The notes: generated by a model from the letters alone, not told the origin. Shown: positions 9,449 through 18,792, counted from the first letter of the stretch. The stretch: 64,000 nt of DNA from Pectobacterium actinidiae (GCF_000803315.1 NZ_JRMH01000002.1:186001-250000), one strand, 5' to 3'. Program-made: numbers and translations.

Positions 9449-9477
9449 TGATACCGGTAACATGATACGGGTAACAT
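9449..9477. promoter_or_regulatory. Tandem GntR operators
   Basis: Two adjacent 16-base motifs, TGATACCGGTAACATG (9449-9464) and ATGATACGGGTAACAT (9462-9477), match the ATGTTACCGGTAACAT-like operators of LacI-type GntR. They overlap by three bases, so repressor dimers would sit side by side between the divergent permease and gntK genes. The GntR gene is 0.6 kb away. Confidence 0.75.
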
Positions 9478-9536
9478 GTTAAAGTATGGAACCATTAAGT
9501 ATCATTTAATTTACAGTTTGAGATAGAGATCAAATT

Positions 9537-10049
9537 ATGTCAGGTCGAAGCATTATTCTGATGGGCGTATCAGGCAGCGGAAAATCCTCAGTTGGCGCTG
9601 AACTTGGCCGCGCCATTCAGGCAAAATTTATTGACGGCGACGATCTGCATCCGCGCGCCAATATCCAGAAAATGGCCAGCGGTACGCCGTTGAATGATGA
9701 CGACCGTGCGCCGTGGTTAGAACGACTGAGCGATGTCGCCTACAGTCTGGCGCACAAAAACGAAACGGGCATCATCGTCTGTTCCGCGCTGAAAAAGCGT
9801 TACCGTGACCGCCTGCGCGAAGGGAACGAAAAGATGGTGTTTATCTATTTGAAAGGCAGCTTTGAGCTGGTTCTTGAGCGTCACAAAGCCAGAGCAGGCC
9901 ATTTCATGCCGACAGATCTACTGAAAAGCCAGTTCGATGCGCTGGAAGAACCGGGCAGCGATGAACCAGATGTGCTGAAGGTCGATATTGACGGCACCCG
10001 AGAGGAAGTTGTGCAGCGCTGCGTTGAGGCACTGCGCGCGGCAGGCTAA
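9537..10049 (+). CDS. gntK: Gluconokinase
   Basis: 170 residues; E. coli GntK is 175. Phosphorylates gluconate to 6-phosphogluconate with ATP. Walker A loop GVSGSGKS at residues 10-17, followed by FIDGDDLHP and GTPLNDDDRAPWL, typical of this kinase. Cytoplasmic; feeds the pentose phosphate and Entner-Doudoroff routes. It converges on gntR, the stop codons being only 9 bases apart. Confidence 0.96.
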   Translation: MSGRSIILMGVSGSGKSSVGAELGRAIQAKFIDGDDLHPRANIQKMASGTPLNDDDRAPWLERLSDVAYSLAHKNETGIIVCSALKKRYRDRLREGNEKMVFIYLKGSFELVLERHKARAGHFMPTDLLKSQFDALEEPGSDEPDVLKVDIDGTREEVVQRCVEALRAAG

Positions 10050-10058
10050 CGCATCAGC

Positions 10059-11054
10059 TTAAAGGCTTTCACCGTCCAGCACGGTAAAGCCGACATCGAC
10101 CATTTCCTTCGCGACTGGCTCGCCCCGCAGACGAGCCAGCAGTTGTTCGGTGCCAACGCGCCCCATATGCTCACGCGGCGTCAGTACGCTAGCCAGCTTC
10201 GGCACCATCGCCTGACCAATATCGTGCCCGTGGAAACCAGCAAGCCCAATGTCATCCGGCACGCGCAGCCCCTGCCGTTGGCATTCGAACATCGCACCGA
10301 CGGCTAAGTCGTCATTGGTGCAAAATACGCTATCGACCTGCGGGTATTCCGCCTGCGTCTGCCGCAGTAGCTCACCGCCAAGCGAATAGGAAGATGCCCG
10401 CTCGCTCATCACGCAATAACTTTTAAGATCGCTTTCCCACATCGCCTGCTCGTAGCCTCGGCAACGCATAATCGTACGCTCATCCTGCCGTGCGCCGAGA
10501 TAGACGATATGACGATGCCCCAGCGCGACCATACGCAATGTCATCTGCCGTGCGGCTTCGACGTTATCAAAACCGACAGCCATATCCAGACAGGGTGAGA
10601 CAGAATCCATCAGCTCGACTACCGGAATACCGGCAACATCCAGCATCTGACGCGTGCGCGGCGTGTGGGTACGTTCGGCGAGAATAAGCCCATCGATGTG
10701 ATACGACAGCAGTGAGGTCAGACGCTGTTCTTCTCTGTCAGGATGATAGCCATAGTGCGCCAGCATGGTCTGGTAGCCGTGCGCTTCCGCCGTGCGTTCA
10801 ATCCCGCGCAATACTTCGGCGAAAACCTGATTGGTCAATGACGGCAGCAGCACGCCAATCGCCCGGCTGGTGGAGCTGGCGAGCATATTCGGCGCGAGAT
10901 TGGGGATATAACCCAGCTCATCCAATGCAATAGCGATCTTTTCCTGCAACGCGGCGGACACCTGAGCGGGATTACGCAAATAACGGCTTACCGTCATTTT
11001 GGTAATCCCAACGCGGTCAGCAACGTCCTGGAGAACGGGTCTTTTTTTCTTCAT
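10059..11054 (-). CDS. gntR: Gluconate repressor GntR (LacI family)
   Basis: 331 residues, the same length as E. coli GntR. The N-terminus MKKKRPVLQDVADRVGITK contains the LacI-type helix-turn-helix, followed by the hinge and a periplasmic-binding-protein-like effector domain (IGVLLPSLTNQVFAEVLRGIE; GFHGHDIGQ). Represses gluconate uptake and phosphorylation genes until gluconate binds. Operators are seen at 9449-9477. Confidence 0.96.
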   Translation of the reverse strand: MKKKRPVLQDVADRVGITKMTVSRYLRNPAQVSAALQEKIAIALDELGYIPNLAPNMLASSTSRAIGVLLPSLTNQVFAEVLRGIERTAEAHGYQTMLAHYGYHPDREEQRLTSLLSYHIDGLILAERTHTPRTRQMLDVAGIPVVELMDSVSPCLDMAVGFDNVEAARQMTLRMVALGHRHIVYLGARQDERTIMRCRGYEQAMWESDLKSYCVMSERASSYSLGGELLRQTQAEYPQVDSVFCTNDDLAVGAMFECQRQGLRVPDDIGLAGFHGHDIGQAMVPKLASVLTPREHMGRVGTEQLLARLRGEPVAKEMVDVGFTVLDGESL

Positions 11055-11166
11055 CGTCGACTAAAATGCCTGAAAAACAGTAAGCTAAGTCTAACAAAAA
11101 AAGCATAAAGAAAGTAAAGGCAAAGGGGCAGAATCTGAATGATGACGTCAGGCAGTGACAAATAAA

Positions 11167-11194
11167 AAGCCCGCGTCTTTTCCTACGCGGGCTT
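11167..11194 (-). terminator. Rho-independent terminator, probably of yhhW
   Basis: Stem AAGCCCGCGT / ACGCGGGCTT with an 8-base loop, followed on the minus strand by TTTTTATT. The only minus-strand gene reading into it is yhhW, whose stop is now over 600 bases away because an IS200-type element lies between. Confidence 0.75.
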
Positions 11195-11320
11195 CTTCAT
11201 TGTCAGCCTTAAACCACCTCCTCGGGAGGTGGTGATTGTCCCTGTGAGGCTATAGCCTGAAGGAAGCCCATGCCAGAAAATTCCAGCTTACTCACCACAA
11301 GTAAGAAGGAAATCACTGAC

Positions 11321-11758
11321 ATGAGCAGTTATAGAAGTTCAGCACATGTGTTTTGGCGTTGCAAATACCACTTGGTTTGGACCCCAAAATATCGCTACAA
11401 GATTTTAACGGGCACAGTAGGGAAAGAGCTTTACCGTTCGATTTACATACTTTGCAATATGAAAGATTGCGAGATATTGGAACTAAATGTTCAACCAGAC
11501 CATGTTCATCTTGTCGTGATGGTTCCACCGAAACTCTCAATTTCAACGCTAATGGGCGTCCTGAAAGGGCGCACGGCAATTCGTCTCTACAATAAATTCC
11601 CGCATATAAGAAAGAAACTGTGGGGCAATCACTTTTGGGCTAGAGGATACTTTGCGGACACGGTGGGAGTGAACGAAGAAATTATCAGACGTTACGTGAG
11701 GCATCAGGATAAGAAAGACCAAGAATACGAACAGCAAATGGAGTTATTGCAGGATTAA
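11321..11758 (+). CDS. tnpA: IS200-type transposase TnpA (Y1 HUH endonuclease)
   Basis: 145 residues from ATG 11321, which has an AAGAAGGA ribosome site; an upstream in-frame start at 11270 would add 17 unlikely residues. The HUH motif is His61-Val-His63 and the catalytic tyrosine is probably Tyr125 in RRYVRHQ. It performs single-strand cut-and-paste transposition. The reading frame is intact and full length, so the element may still be active. No tnpB accompanies it. Confidence 0.92.
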   Translation: MSSYRSSAHVFWRCKYHLVWTPKYRYKILTGTVGKELYRSIYILCNMKDCEILELNVQPDHVHLVVMVPPKLSISTLMGVLKGRTAIRLYNKFPHIRKKLWGNHFWARGYFADTVGVNEEIIRRYVRHQDKKDQEYEQQMELLQD

Positions 11759-11767
11759 AACGGACAA

Positions 11768-11786
11768 GGCCCCCTTCTAGGGGGCC
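11768..11786 (+). terminator. Hairpin after tnpA
   Basis: GGCCCCCTTCTAGGGGGCC, an 8-bp perfect stem with a 3-base loop, 9 bases after the tnpA stop codon. Probably ends tnpA transcription; no T run follows, so it could instead be part of the right-end structure. Confidence 0.5.
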
Positions 11787-11838
11787 CCACTTAAAGCCAC
11801 CTCTTCAAGAGGTGGATTTTTACTTTTCTCACTCGTCA

Positions 11839-12534
11839 TTATACCGGCGGCAGATCAAACAGCAGGATTTCGCTGTCCTCGCTGGCGTGTACGGAGATCG
11901 CCGTTTCATCCCACACGGCAAACGCATCGCTGGTTTCCGCTTTCTGGCCGTTAATCTCTACCGTACCGCGCACCACCTGAACCCAGACACGACGGTCAGC
12001 CTGAATCTGATACACCGATTGCTCCTGCGCTTTCAGCGCCCAGCGCCACAGCGTCATGTCCTGAAAGACCTTCAGCGAGCCTTCACGCGCATCCGGGGAC
12101 AGCACCAGTTGACGCCCTTGCAGCACATCAAAGCGTTTCTGCTCGTAGCGCGGCGTCAGACCGGTTTTTTCCGGGATAATCCAGATTTGATACAGGTGCA
12201 GCTGCTCGTCCTTGCTGGCGTTGTATTCAGAATGACGAATACCCGTTCCCGCGCTCATAATCTGGAATTCGCCCGCTGGCACCTGCTCTTTATTTCCCAT
12301 GCTGTCCTGATGTTCAACCGCACCGGACAACACATAGGTCAGAATTTCCATATCTTTGTGCGGATGCGTACCAAAACCCTGACCGCCTTCGATATAGTCT
12401 TCATTAATCACGCGCAGTGCCGAAAATCCCATGAAATCAGGATCGTAATAATCGGCAAATGAGAATGTGTGCCAGCTGTCGAGCCAGCCGTGATTCGCAT
12501 GTCCGCGATCTTGCGCTTGACGTAAATAGATCAT
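11839..12534 (-). CDS. yhhW: Pirin-family quercetin dioxygenase-like protein YhhW
   Basis: 231 residues, same length as E. coli YhhW. Double cupin fold; the metal ligands His57, His59, His101 and Glu103 are present in GTHPHKDME and GIRHSEYN. The E. coli protein has quercetin 2,3-dioxygenase activity in vitro; the physiological substrate is unknown. In E. coli it lies beside gntR; here an IS200-type element separates them. Confidence 0.93.
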   Translation of the reverse strand: MIYLRQAQDRGHANHGWLDSWHTFSFADYYDPDFMGFSALRVINEDYIEGGQGFGTHPHKDMEILTYVLSGAVEHQDSMGNKEQVPAGEFQIMSAGTGIRHSEYNASKDEQLHLYQIWIIPEKTGLTPRYEQKRFDVLQGRQLVLSPDAREGSLKVFQDMTLWRWALKAQEQSVYQIQADRRVWVQVVRGTVEINGQKAETSDAFAVWDETAISVHASEDSEILLFDLPPV

Positions 12535-12689
12535 GTTATTTCCTCCCGCGTTTTTGATAAGGGAAGTGTAACGGGCGGTGGTAAATAAGATAGCGCAAAA
12601 AACTCATCGCTCTGTTCGAAAAATCAGAACAGGATGCCGCGTTGGGAAATGGAGGAACCGGAGGTTAGCTCCGGCTCCGTATTCAGTGA

Positions 12690-14357
12690 TTACTTAACAA
12701 CACCTAACTCTATCGGATTGGGATATAACATGGTCCACCGACCGTTATCATTATTAACGCCTGTTCCGGTTGCTGAAATTTGATAGGTATCAGGATCCAT
12801 AACGACATAGCGACGAGTAGACAGAGCCAACAGCGTCCCATTGCCATTGCCGGAATCGGTATAAATAAAGGATTCGCTGTCGGTCACATTGCTGGCAGAT
12901 GCCAATAAATGCCCTTCTGCGGAGACAGAAATATATTTTCCGGTCTGTATCGAACGAAAAGCGAATCTATTTTGCGTCAGGTAAATTGCCTGAATCCCGC
13001 TGGTTACAGATGGATTGACCCCATTGACGATAATGGGCGTTGATTCGCCGGTAACCGTGACCAGCGTCCCGGTATTATCCTGATTTCTCGATTTACTGAC
13101 AGATTGCAGGACGATAGACATAGGGCTTGAGACGGAAGCCTCCGTGGCATTAATAAGCCCTTCATACGAGGGATGATCAAAATAGAATTTGCCTATCGGC
13201 ATGCGGCTGATGACGTCTTTCGTGTAAGACAGCTTAGTATCAGACACGCCAGCAGCGGTAAATAAGCTGAAAATTCCCCGATATATTGGCCTGAACTCTC
13301 CGCGAAAGCGCGGGGATATCGTTAAACCCGGCGTCCATGAGTTCCCTTTTCCCATATCCGCAAGCGTATAACCTTTGCCAGGAATCGGCGTATAGGGAAC
13401 CGTATATCCCAGATTGTATTTCGCGGTATATTCGGCCGCCTTAACAAGTGGATAGCTATTATTCGGGTAGCTCACCATATCTGCACCGCTGGCATGATAG
13501 TGGCGCTGGTTATAGCCAATCTGCGCGGCCATGACTAATAACCCTAATCCACCCTGTGCATGCGCCTGATCGCGACCGCTCTCCTGCAATTGGCCATTTT
13601 CATTTTGTACATAATGGATAACCGAGCCATTTCCCTCGCCCTGTTTAAAGTAATTAACTGCATCGTTATATATTTCGGAATCGTTCAGCCATACACCTAA
13701 GCTCAGGTTAAATACGGTGTCGGCGGCGTCCCAATTGCCATTAGCCCAGCCGCCATTAACCTGACCATAGGTACGGGTCAATGGGTAAAATACGTCGGTC
13801 ATCATTTTACTAAATTGCGCAATATCAGCTGACGACCAGCCACTTCCGGTGTAACGCAGAATTTCAGCCGCATTAAGCAATTTATAGCCATAAAGGCTGG
13901 CAGCAAGCTGTGCGTCGTGGCCTTTAATTTCCGTTAATGTCGTGGACCAGCCGTTAAGTATTTTTATCGCCGCATTAGAATAGATGGGGCTCTTTGTCAT
14001 CGCCCATTCAATCGCCAGCGACAATGCCGCTGACGCACTATTCTGTAAATCGCCGTTTCCCACATTGCCATTCGTAGGATCGTTTCGGTATACCACCGCT
14101 TTTGGTGTGACCGAATACGTGGAGCTCGCCAAATAGTGGGATTGCAATAGCTGCCAATCCGTATACCAGGGATCCTGCTTATTATCGACCCCCGCCTTCA
14201 TTCGCTCCAGATCGGCCTGCGTATACAGCATACCCGGGTGCAGGAACGCTTTATCATTGGTTGCTGCATGGCTAACTTTCAACCCGCACAAAAACAGACT
14301 CAACAACGTTATTATTAAGAAAAATGTACTCTTTTTCTTACTCAAGAAGCTATCCAT
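12690..14357 (-). CDS. Secreted alginate-lyase-family polysaccharide lyase with C-terminal trefoil-like domain
   Basis: 555 residues. A signal peptide with hydrophobic core FFLIITLLSLFLCGL ends near residue 31 (SHA|ATNDK). Residues about 35-400 form an alpha/alpha-toroid of the alginate lyase family, with the conserved patches GGWANGNWDAADTVFN (202-217) and ESGRDQAHAQGG (259-270) that carry the probable catalytic residues. Residues about 415-550 look like a fascin/beta-trefoil-type carbohydrate-binding domain (FAFRSIQTGKYISVSAEG; STRRYVVMDPDT). It lies 41 bases after the heparinase-like gene and is probably co-transcribed from the sigma-54 promoter at 16318. Family members cut alginate or other uronans; specificity cannot be read from sequence alone. 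Confidence 0.75.
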   Translation of the reverse strand: MDSFLSKKKSTFFLIITLLSLFLCGLKVSHAATNDKAFLHPGMLYTQADLERMKAGVDNKQDPWYTDWQLLQSHYLASSTYSVTPKAVVYRNDPTNGNVGNGDLQNSASAALSLAIEWAMTKSPIYSNAAIKILNGWSTTLTEIKGHDAQLAASLYGYKLLNAAEILRYTGSGWSSADIAQFSKMMTDVFYPLTRTYGQVNGGWANGNWDAADTVFNLSLGVWLNDSEIYNDAVNYFKQGEGNGSVIHYVQNENGQLQESGRDQAHAQGGLGLLVMAAQIGYNQRHYHASGADMVSYPNNSYPLVKAAEYTAKYNLGYTVPYTPIPGKGYTLADMGKGNSWTPGLTISPRFRGEFRPIYRGIFSLFTAAGVSDTKLSYTKDVISRMPIGKFYFDHPSYEGLINATEASVSSPMSIVLQSVSKSRNQDNTGTLVTVTGESTPIIVNGVNPSVTSGIQAIYLTQNRFAFRSIQTGKYISVSAEGHLLASASNVTDSESFIYTDSGNGNGTLLALSTRRYVVMDPDTYQISATGTGVNNDNGRWTMLYPNPIELGVVK

Positions 14358-14398
14358 AAACGGTTTCCTTTTCGTCGATTGATATCAGATTACAGAAA

Positions 14399-16283
14399 TC
14401 ACGGAGCAATAGTGATAGCGATTCTATAATCAGATTTTGCAGGTATTGTCTTTTGTACTGCCAACATTGATGTCCCCACATTATTCTTTTGTCGGCTATC
14501 GGCAGGTATTGTCGATAACACGCGGAATTCAGCAGAATCATCATGCTTGATCACCCTGATGGCCTTGCCATCTTTGGTCAATAGCGCAGTGTTGCCATTA
14601 ATATTGATCTCGGCCGTTGTCACCATCGCCCAGCGGTATACTTTTTGGTTGTAGGTTCCCTGTATTGAATCGCTTATGGTTATTTTCTTTCCATCTAATC
14701 GGTATGCTCTGGTTATTTTTTCCGCGACATGAGGATAGACAGGCGTTAACTCAAGCATTGCCGTTGATTGCTTTTCATCCCACATTAATGTCGCCACACC
14801 GTCAGGACTCTGATTTTCCCCATCAAAGGTTAGAGTGTTATGGCTCAATGCAGACACGCGGAAATACGACGGCCGCACAGCACCATCAAAATAACCGGGG
14901 AGATTGTAATAATCTTTACCGAGATCGTTAGCCCAGCGAATGCCGTCATATTCCAGAACAAAAGAGCCAAGATCCTGATGGGCATGATTCGCTTTATTGT
15001 CACCAGACTTAATACCTAACCAGACGTTTCCCTCATCTGAAAATCGCTTTTTATATATAAAAAGTGCCGAGGGTCCATGAAACAAAAATTTATCTTGTGT
15101 CGTTGCGCGACTGACATTAACCGCTTGTGGATACCACAGCGCAAATAACGGCAGAAAGCGATCGAATTCTCCCCCACGCTTTCCCTTCCGCCGAGCGCGC
15201 CAGCGCTTTCTGCATTTGTCCTCTGGCAGCATCAATAATCAGGTCTTGTTTATAGCGATTGCCAAACCATGCGTAAGCTGGGGTATAGCCCTGATCTTCT
15301 ACCGCATCACCATAATTAAAACCCTCACCCGAGAAACCTTCTATAGCAAAACGATACCAGGGCGTTCTTTCCAGAACCGCATCAGACGATAAACCATAAT
15401 CCTGACCAAACGCGCTGTTCAGCATTTCCTGCGCGAGAATGCGATAGGTTATCCCGTAGCTCCAGTAAATAGGGCCTTCGGCGCTTGCACCGTCAGGTTT
15501 ATAGGCATCCAGCCCCATTTTCAGCGAAGGGATAATCGTGTTGAGCAACGCCTGTGCCTGTTCGGGGTAATGTTCAGCCGTCGCGAGAACGGCGGCGAGT
15601 ACCCCACCGTTACAGACCTCATTCCAGTTGGTTGCCCACCACGGAAAACCCAAGCTAGGGGCCGCGGGATTTTTTTCAGCATAAGCCTTTAATCCCCAGT
15701 TAATGCCTTTCTCAAGCAACGCTTCCCGAATTTTCTTTTCTTCTTCGGAGGAGAGTTGGCTATAAAGCCAGTCATAGCCGATAGCAACAGCAAACATCAT
15801 TTCGCCCGCATCAAGAAAGCGGGATTTCGCATTCCAGTCAGGGAAATCAGAGACCGCAATCATGGTTTCTTTGGCTTTGTTAGCGAAACGCACGTCGCCA
15901 GTGATCTGCCACGAAAAGGCATTATCTAAGATAATCTTGATGGCCTTGCGTGAGGTATCCAGTAATGAAGGTGATGCATCATTTCCGGTCAATTTATAAT
16001 GAATGACGGGTTCTTTAAGGCTTTCCTCCGCCCTTCTGACGACTTCATCAACCAATTTTTTCATGCCCTCATCGCTTTTAGCCTGCGCTTTGATGCTTTT
16101 TATATCCTCTTCATTCATCAATAATCTTGGATGATCTTTTTTTAAATTTTTAATGACTGTGTCGCGAGTAAATATATTGATGGCATTAAATTCATGAGCT
16201 TCAGGAACAGCTGCCTGCGCAGGATTGATCATAAAAATGGAGGTAATCATTATAGCCAGAGAGGTTCTATTCATGATTCGCAT
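14399..16283 (-). pseudogene. Heparinase II/III-family polysaccharide lyase, frameshifted
   Basis: Two overlapping minus-strand frames (15117-16283 and 14399-15235) together encode one lyase of about 627 residues. The first begins MRIMNRTSLAIMIT, a signal peptide ending PAQA, then an alpha-toroid (WWATNWNEVCNGGVLAA, SAEGPIYWSYG). The second carries the C-terminal heparinase II/III beta-sandwich (NHAHQDLGSFVLEYDG, ALSHNTLTFDG). They join without loss if one G is removed from the five-G run at 15171-15175: the sequence then reads KAWGEFDRFLPLFALWYPQ. Such lyases cleave uronic-acid polysaccharides by beta-elimination. The break may be a real mutation, a phase-variable tract or a sequencing error. 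Start could also be the ATG at 16274. Confidence 0.8.
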
Positions 16284-16317
16284 ATCTTCCTGTGTATTTT
16301 ATTATCCGACAGGAATA

Positions 16318-16333
16318 AGCAAGGCTGATGCCA
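16318..16333 (-). promoter_or_regulatory. Sigma-54 (-24/-12) promoter of the lyase genes
   Basis: On the minus strand TGGCATCAGCCTTGCT matches the TGGCAY-N5-TTGCW consensus exactly, with the required 10 bases between GG and GC. Predicted transcription start is near 16307, 24-33 bases before the possible start codons of the heparinase-like gene. The sigma-54 activator encoded at 24235-26850 is the obvious partner. Confidence 0.8.
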
Positions 16334-16370
16334 GAAGAGAAAAGCTTTTACTTTCAAAAAACTAAAATAG

Positions 16371-16425
16371 AGTGTTCAAAAATAAATGCGTCCGTTATTA
16401 GTGTCTACGGATACTCAGACGCTAA
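16371..16425. promoter_or_regulatory. Predicted upstream activator sites for the lyase promoter
   Basis: Three related motifs lie 40-110 bases upstream of the -24/-12 promoter: AGTGTTCAAA (16371-16380), TTAGTGTCTA (16398-16407) and CAGACGCTAA (16416-16425). TTAGTGTCTA is the exact reverse complement of TAGACACTAA found before the activator gene, and CAGACGCTAA differs by one base from TAGACGCTAA before the PTS operon. The rest of the gap up to 16641 shows nothing else I can name. Confidence 0.6.
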
Positions 16426-16641
16426 GCGATACATAGCTCACAAAACAATCATGGCTACGCTTAATTATCGCCTTTGACATCATGTAGTGCGGCCATCTTT
16501 TAACGATATCATCGACACTACTTTTTCCTTATTTCCCGCTCCAGTGAAAAATAGTGGAGAAATGTGCACAGCCTCACAATACTATTTTCCCCACGCAGGC
16601 CTTTCATTTCCTCCCACACCTAAACCGATGCGGGAGAAGAT

Positions 16642-17823
16642 TTACATCGAGAGCGGGTTGAAGACGCGAGCGAGGCGTCCCTGCCCTAGCACCGTTACCT
16701 GCGCGTGATTCGCAGGGATAAAACAGGATTCGCCCGACTCCAGCTTAAGCTGTTCACCAGCGCTCTGTAGTCGCGCGTCCCCCTCAATACAGAAAACTAT
16801 CGCAGCACTGTCCTGTTTAAGGTTCTGAGGCTCAGAGCTAAGGTGATGCACAGAAAAAGCGAAGTCATCAACGGGAATAGGGAAACTCAGCGTATGGTCA
16901 GTGATTTTCGGTATCGTCAATAATCGATCAGCAGGAGAAGACTCGAAGCGAACATTCGCGACCAGTTCAGGAATATCGATATATTTAGGCGTCAGCCCAG
17001 CCCGGAGCACATTGTCCGAATTGGCCATCACTTCCAATGCCACGCCGTTCAAATAAGCATGGGGCGTTTCCGCATACAAAAACATCGCCTCACCCGGTTT
17101 TAGCGTTATCACATTCAGTAGCAAAGGCGAAAAGAGGCCGTTATCTGACGGGTAGACATGCGCAATAGCGCGGATCGTATCCCAAGGTTCACCGGTTTGC
17201 TCGGTCAGCACCTTCCGCAGTGTCTCCAACGCCTGTGCTTTCCTTTCCTCTGTCATATCCAATAGCGCGGTAAACAGACAAGCCAAACCTACAGTATCAG
17301 GCTGCAGCAAGAACGCGGCGATGGCAGGATGAGCATCGCGAACAGGCTCTACCAATGCAGCGATCTCCGGTAGCGGCCTGAAACCATTGATGGCTTGAAA
17401 CGGCGTCAATGCAAAGACCAATTCAGGTTTATGGTTGGCATCTTTATAGTTTCGTTCCGCCGCATCAAGCGGGATACCAGCGGCATTTTCCCGGGCAAAG
17501 CCCTGCTCCGCCGCGGTTTTGCCAGGATGCACCTGAATGGAAAGCGGCTGTTCCGCACACAGCACTTTGAACAGGAAAGGCAGTTCGCCAAAGCGGTGCG
17601 CGACCTGATGGCCTAAACGGCCGGACAAATCCTGAGCGAGCCAGTCATGCAGGCTAACGACATCATTATTTTCATCCACAATCCGGGAACTACTTTTAGG
17701 GTGCGCGCCCATCCAAAGCTCAGCCATCGGGAGTTGGTCTTTATTGTCGAGACCGTACAACACGGTGAGCGCACTTTTGCTACCCCATGCGTAATACTGA
17801 ATGGAGTTACACATTTTTTTCAT
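16642..17823 (-). CDS. manA: Mannose-6-phosphate isomerase, class I
   Basis: 393 residues, close to E. coli ManA over its whole length (391 residues). Interconverts mannose-6-P and fructose-6-P; zinc-dependent, cytoplasmic. The metal/active-site stretch SIQVHPGK, the NHKPELVFALTPF block and GVALEVMANSDNVLRAGLTPK are intact. It is the last gene of the PTS operon, 60 bases after the HAD gene. Placed here it is probably a dedicated copy for the hexose phosphate released from the imported sugar; whether the genome has a second manA cannot be seen. Confidence 0.93.
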   Translation of the reverse strand: MKKMCNSIQYYAWGSKSALTVLYGLDNKDQLPMAELWMGAHPKSSSRIVDENNDVVSLHDWLAQDLSGRLGHQVAHRFGELPFLFKVLCAEQPLSIQVHPGKTAAEQGFARENAAGIPLDAAERNYKDANHKPELVFALTPFQAINGFRPLPEIAALVEPVRDAHPAIAAFLLQPDTVGLACLFTALLDMTEERKAQALETLRKVLTEQTGEPWDTIRAIAHVYPSDNGLFSPLLLNVITLKPGEAMFLYAETPHAYLNGVALEVMANSDNVLRAGLTPKYIDIPELVANVRFESSPADRLLTIPKITDHTLSFPIPVDDFAFSVHHLSSEPQNLKQDSAAIVFCIEGDARLQSAGEQLKLESGESCFIPANHAQVTVLGQGRLARVFNPLSM

Positions 17824-17883
17824 ACTGACGCCTTTTGATGGAACAGGGTTTTCCGTAGGAAAGCGTGATGAGCGGTCGCACTA

Positions 17884-18708
17884 TCAACGTGCGCTTTCGT
17901 TTGGCATAACATAGCGTTGCAGCGCAACAGCCACGCCTTCCTGGTCATTATTGGTCGTTACCCAATCCGCAATCGCTTTAATCTTTGGCACCGCATTACC
18001 CATCGCGATCCCCGTACCGGCGAACGCTAACATCTCTCTATCGTTTTCCTCATCGCCTATCGCCAGAATCGCCTCTGGAGGAATCGCGAGATGGGCAGCC
18101 AATGCCTGACAGGCCGCGCCTTTGTTAACGCCGCACTGCATGACTTCAAAATAGTTGGGTTCGCTGCGCACGAAATAATAGCGGCGGGAAAGAGAGGGGG
18201 AGATGCGCTCGGTCAGGGTATCAATCGTGGTTCGTCCCTCAATAAACATCATTTTTGGCGTCTGCCGTCGGGAATGGGTTTCCCAGCCTGAGGGCAGGCT
18301 GACCACTGGCATACGGCAATACCGCAAGGCACCCGCGTCTGGCGGAACAGGCCTGCTGGCGACCAGTTGCTGTCCATCAATTTGGTAGCACTCCAGATTC
18401 AGGCTGCGACCAAACTGTGTCAGCCTCAGAATATCGTCATGTTGCAAAACATGCGCGCTGATGATGGCCGAGTTTTCCTGACTCCAGGTCAACGCCCCGT
18501 TGCAGGCGATAGCCCAGCAGCGAGCGCCGTCTAACGCTAGCTCCGCCATGATTTGTAACACGCTGGGCAGCGTTCTTCCTGAAACCAGTGCCACATGGAG
18601 CCCTCTATCGAGCGCTTCTCGCAGTATCTCGCGTGTCGCTGGCGTCACGGCTTTTTGTGACGTCAGCAACGTGCCATCCAGATCGATGGCCAGCAATTTA
18701 AATCTCAT
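17884..18708 (-). CDS. HAD-superfamily (Cof/IIB type) sugar phosphatase
   Basis: 274 residues from the ATG at 18706-18708, which has an AGGAAGAGG ribosome site; a longer frame to 18762 lacks one. Motif I is DLDGTLLTS near the N-terminus, and motif IV is GDEENDREMLAFAG, preceded by a conserved Lys (NKGAACQALA). Cof-type enzymes hydrolyse sugar phosphates, pyridoxal phosphate or nucleotides. In this operon it may relieve sugar-phosphate stress or trim a phosphorylated intermediate; the substrate is unknown. Confidence 0.85.
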   Translation of the reverse strand: MRFKLLAIDLDGTLLTSQKAVTPATREILREALDRGLHVALVSGRTLPSVLQIMAELALDGARCWAIACNGALTWSQENSAIISAHVLQHDDILRLTQFGRSLNLECYQIDGQQLVASRPVPPDAGALRYCRMPVVSLPSGWETHSRRQTPKMMFIEGRTTIDTLTERISPSLSRRYYFVRSEPNYFEVMQCGVNKGAACQALAAHLAIPPEAILAIGDEENDREMLAFAGTGIAMGNAVPKIKAIADWVTTNNDQEGVAVALQRYVMPNESAR

Positions 18709-18792
18709 TGCCTCTTCCTGCTCATTCTCTTTTTTGACGCGAACGAGAGCGCGACATATCAACGCCGCGCTCCGCCTGACAACAATAAGAAA

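Larger units (their letters stand above)
11211..11816 (+). mobile_element. IS200/IS605-family insertion sequence (IS200-like, tnpA only)
   Basis: A complete-looking single-gene element. Left end has the hairpin CCACCTCCTCGGGAGGTGG (11214-11232); the right end has CCACCTCTTCAAGAGGTGG (11797-11815). Such subterminal hairpins are the transposase-recognised ends of this family, which has no terminal inverted repeats and makes no target duplication. A short palindrome AGGCTATAGCCT (11247-11258) lies in the leader of tnpA. Exact outer ends cannot be fixed from one copy. The element sits between gntR and yhhW, which are neighbours in E. coli. Confidence 0.85.
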
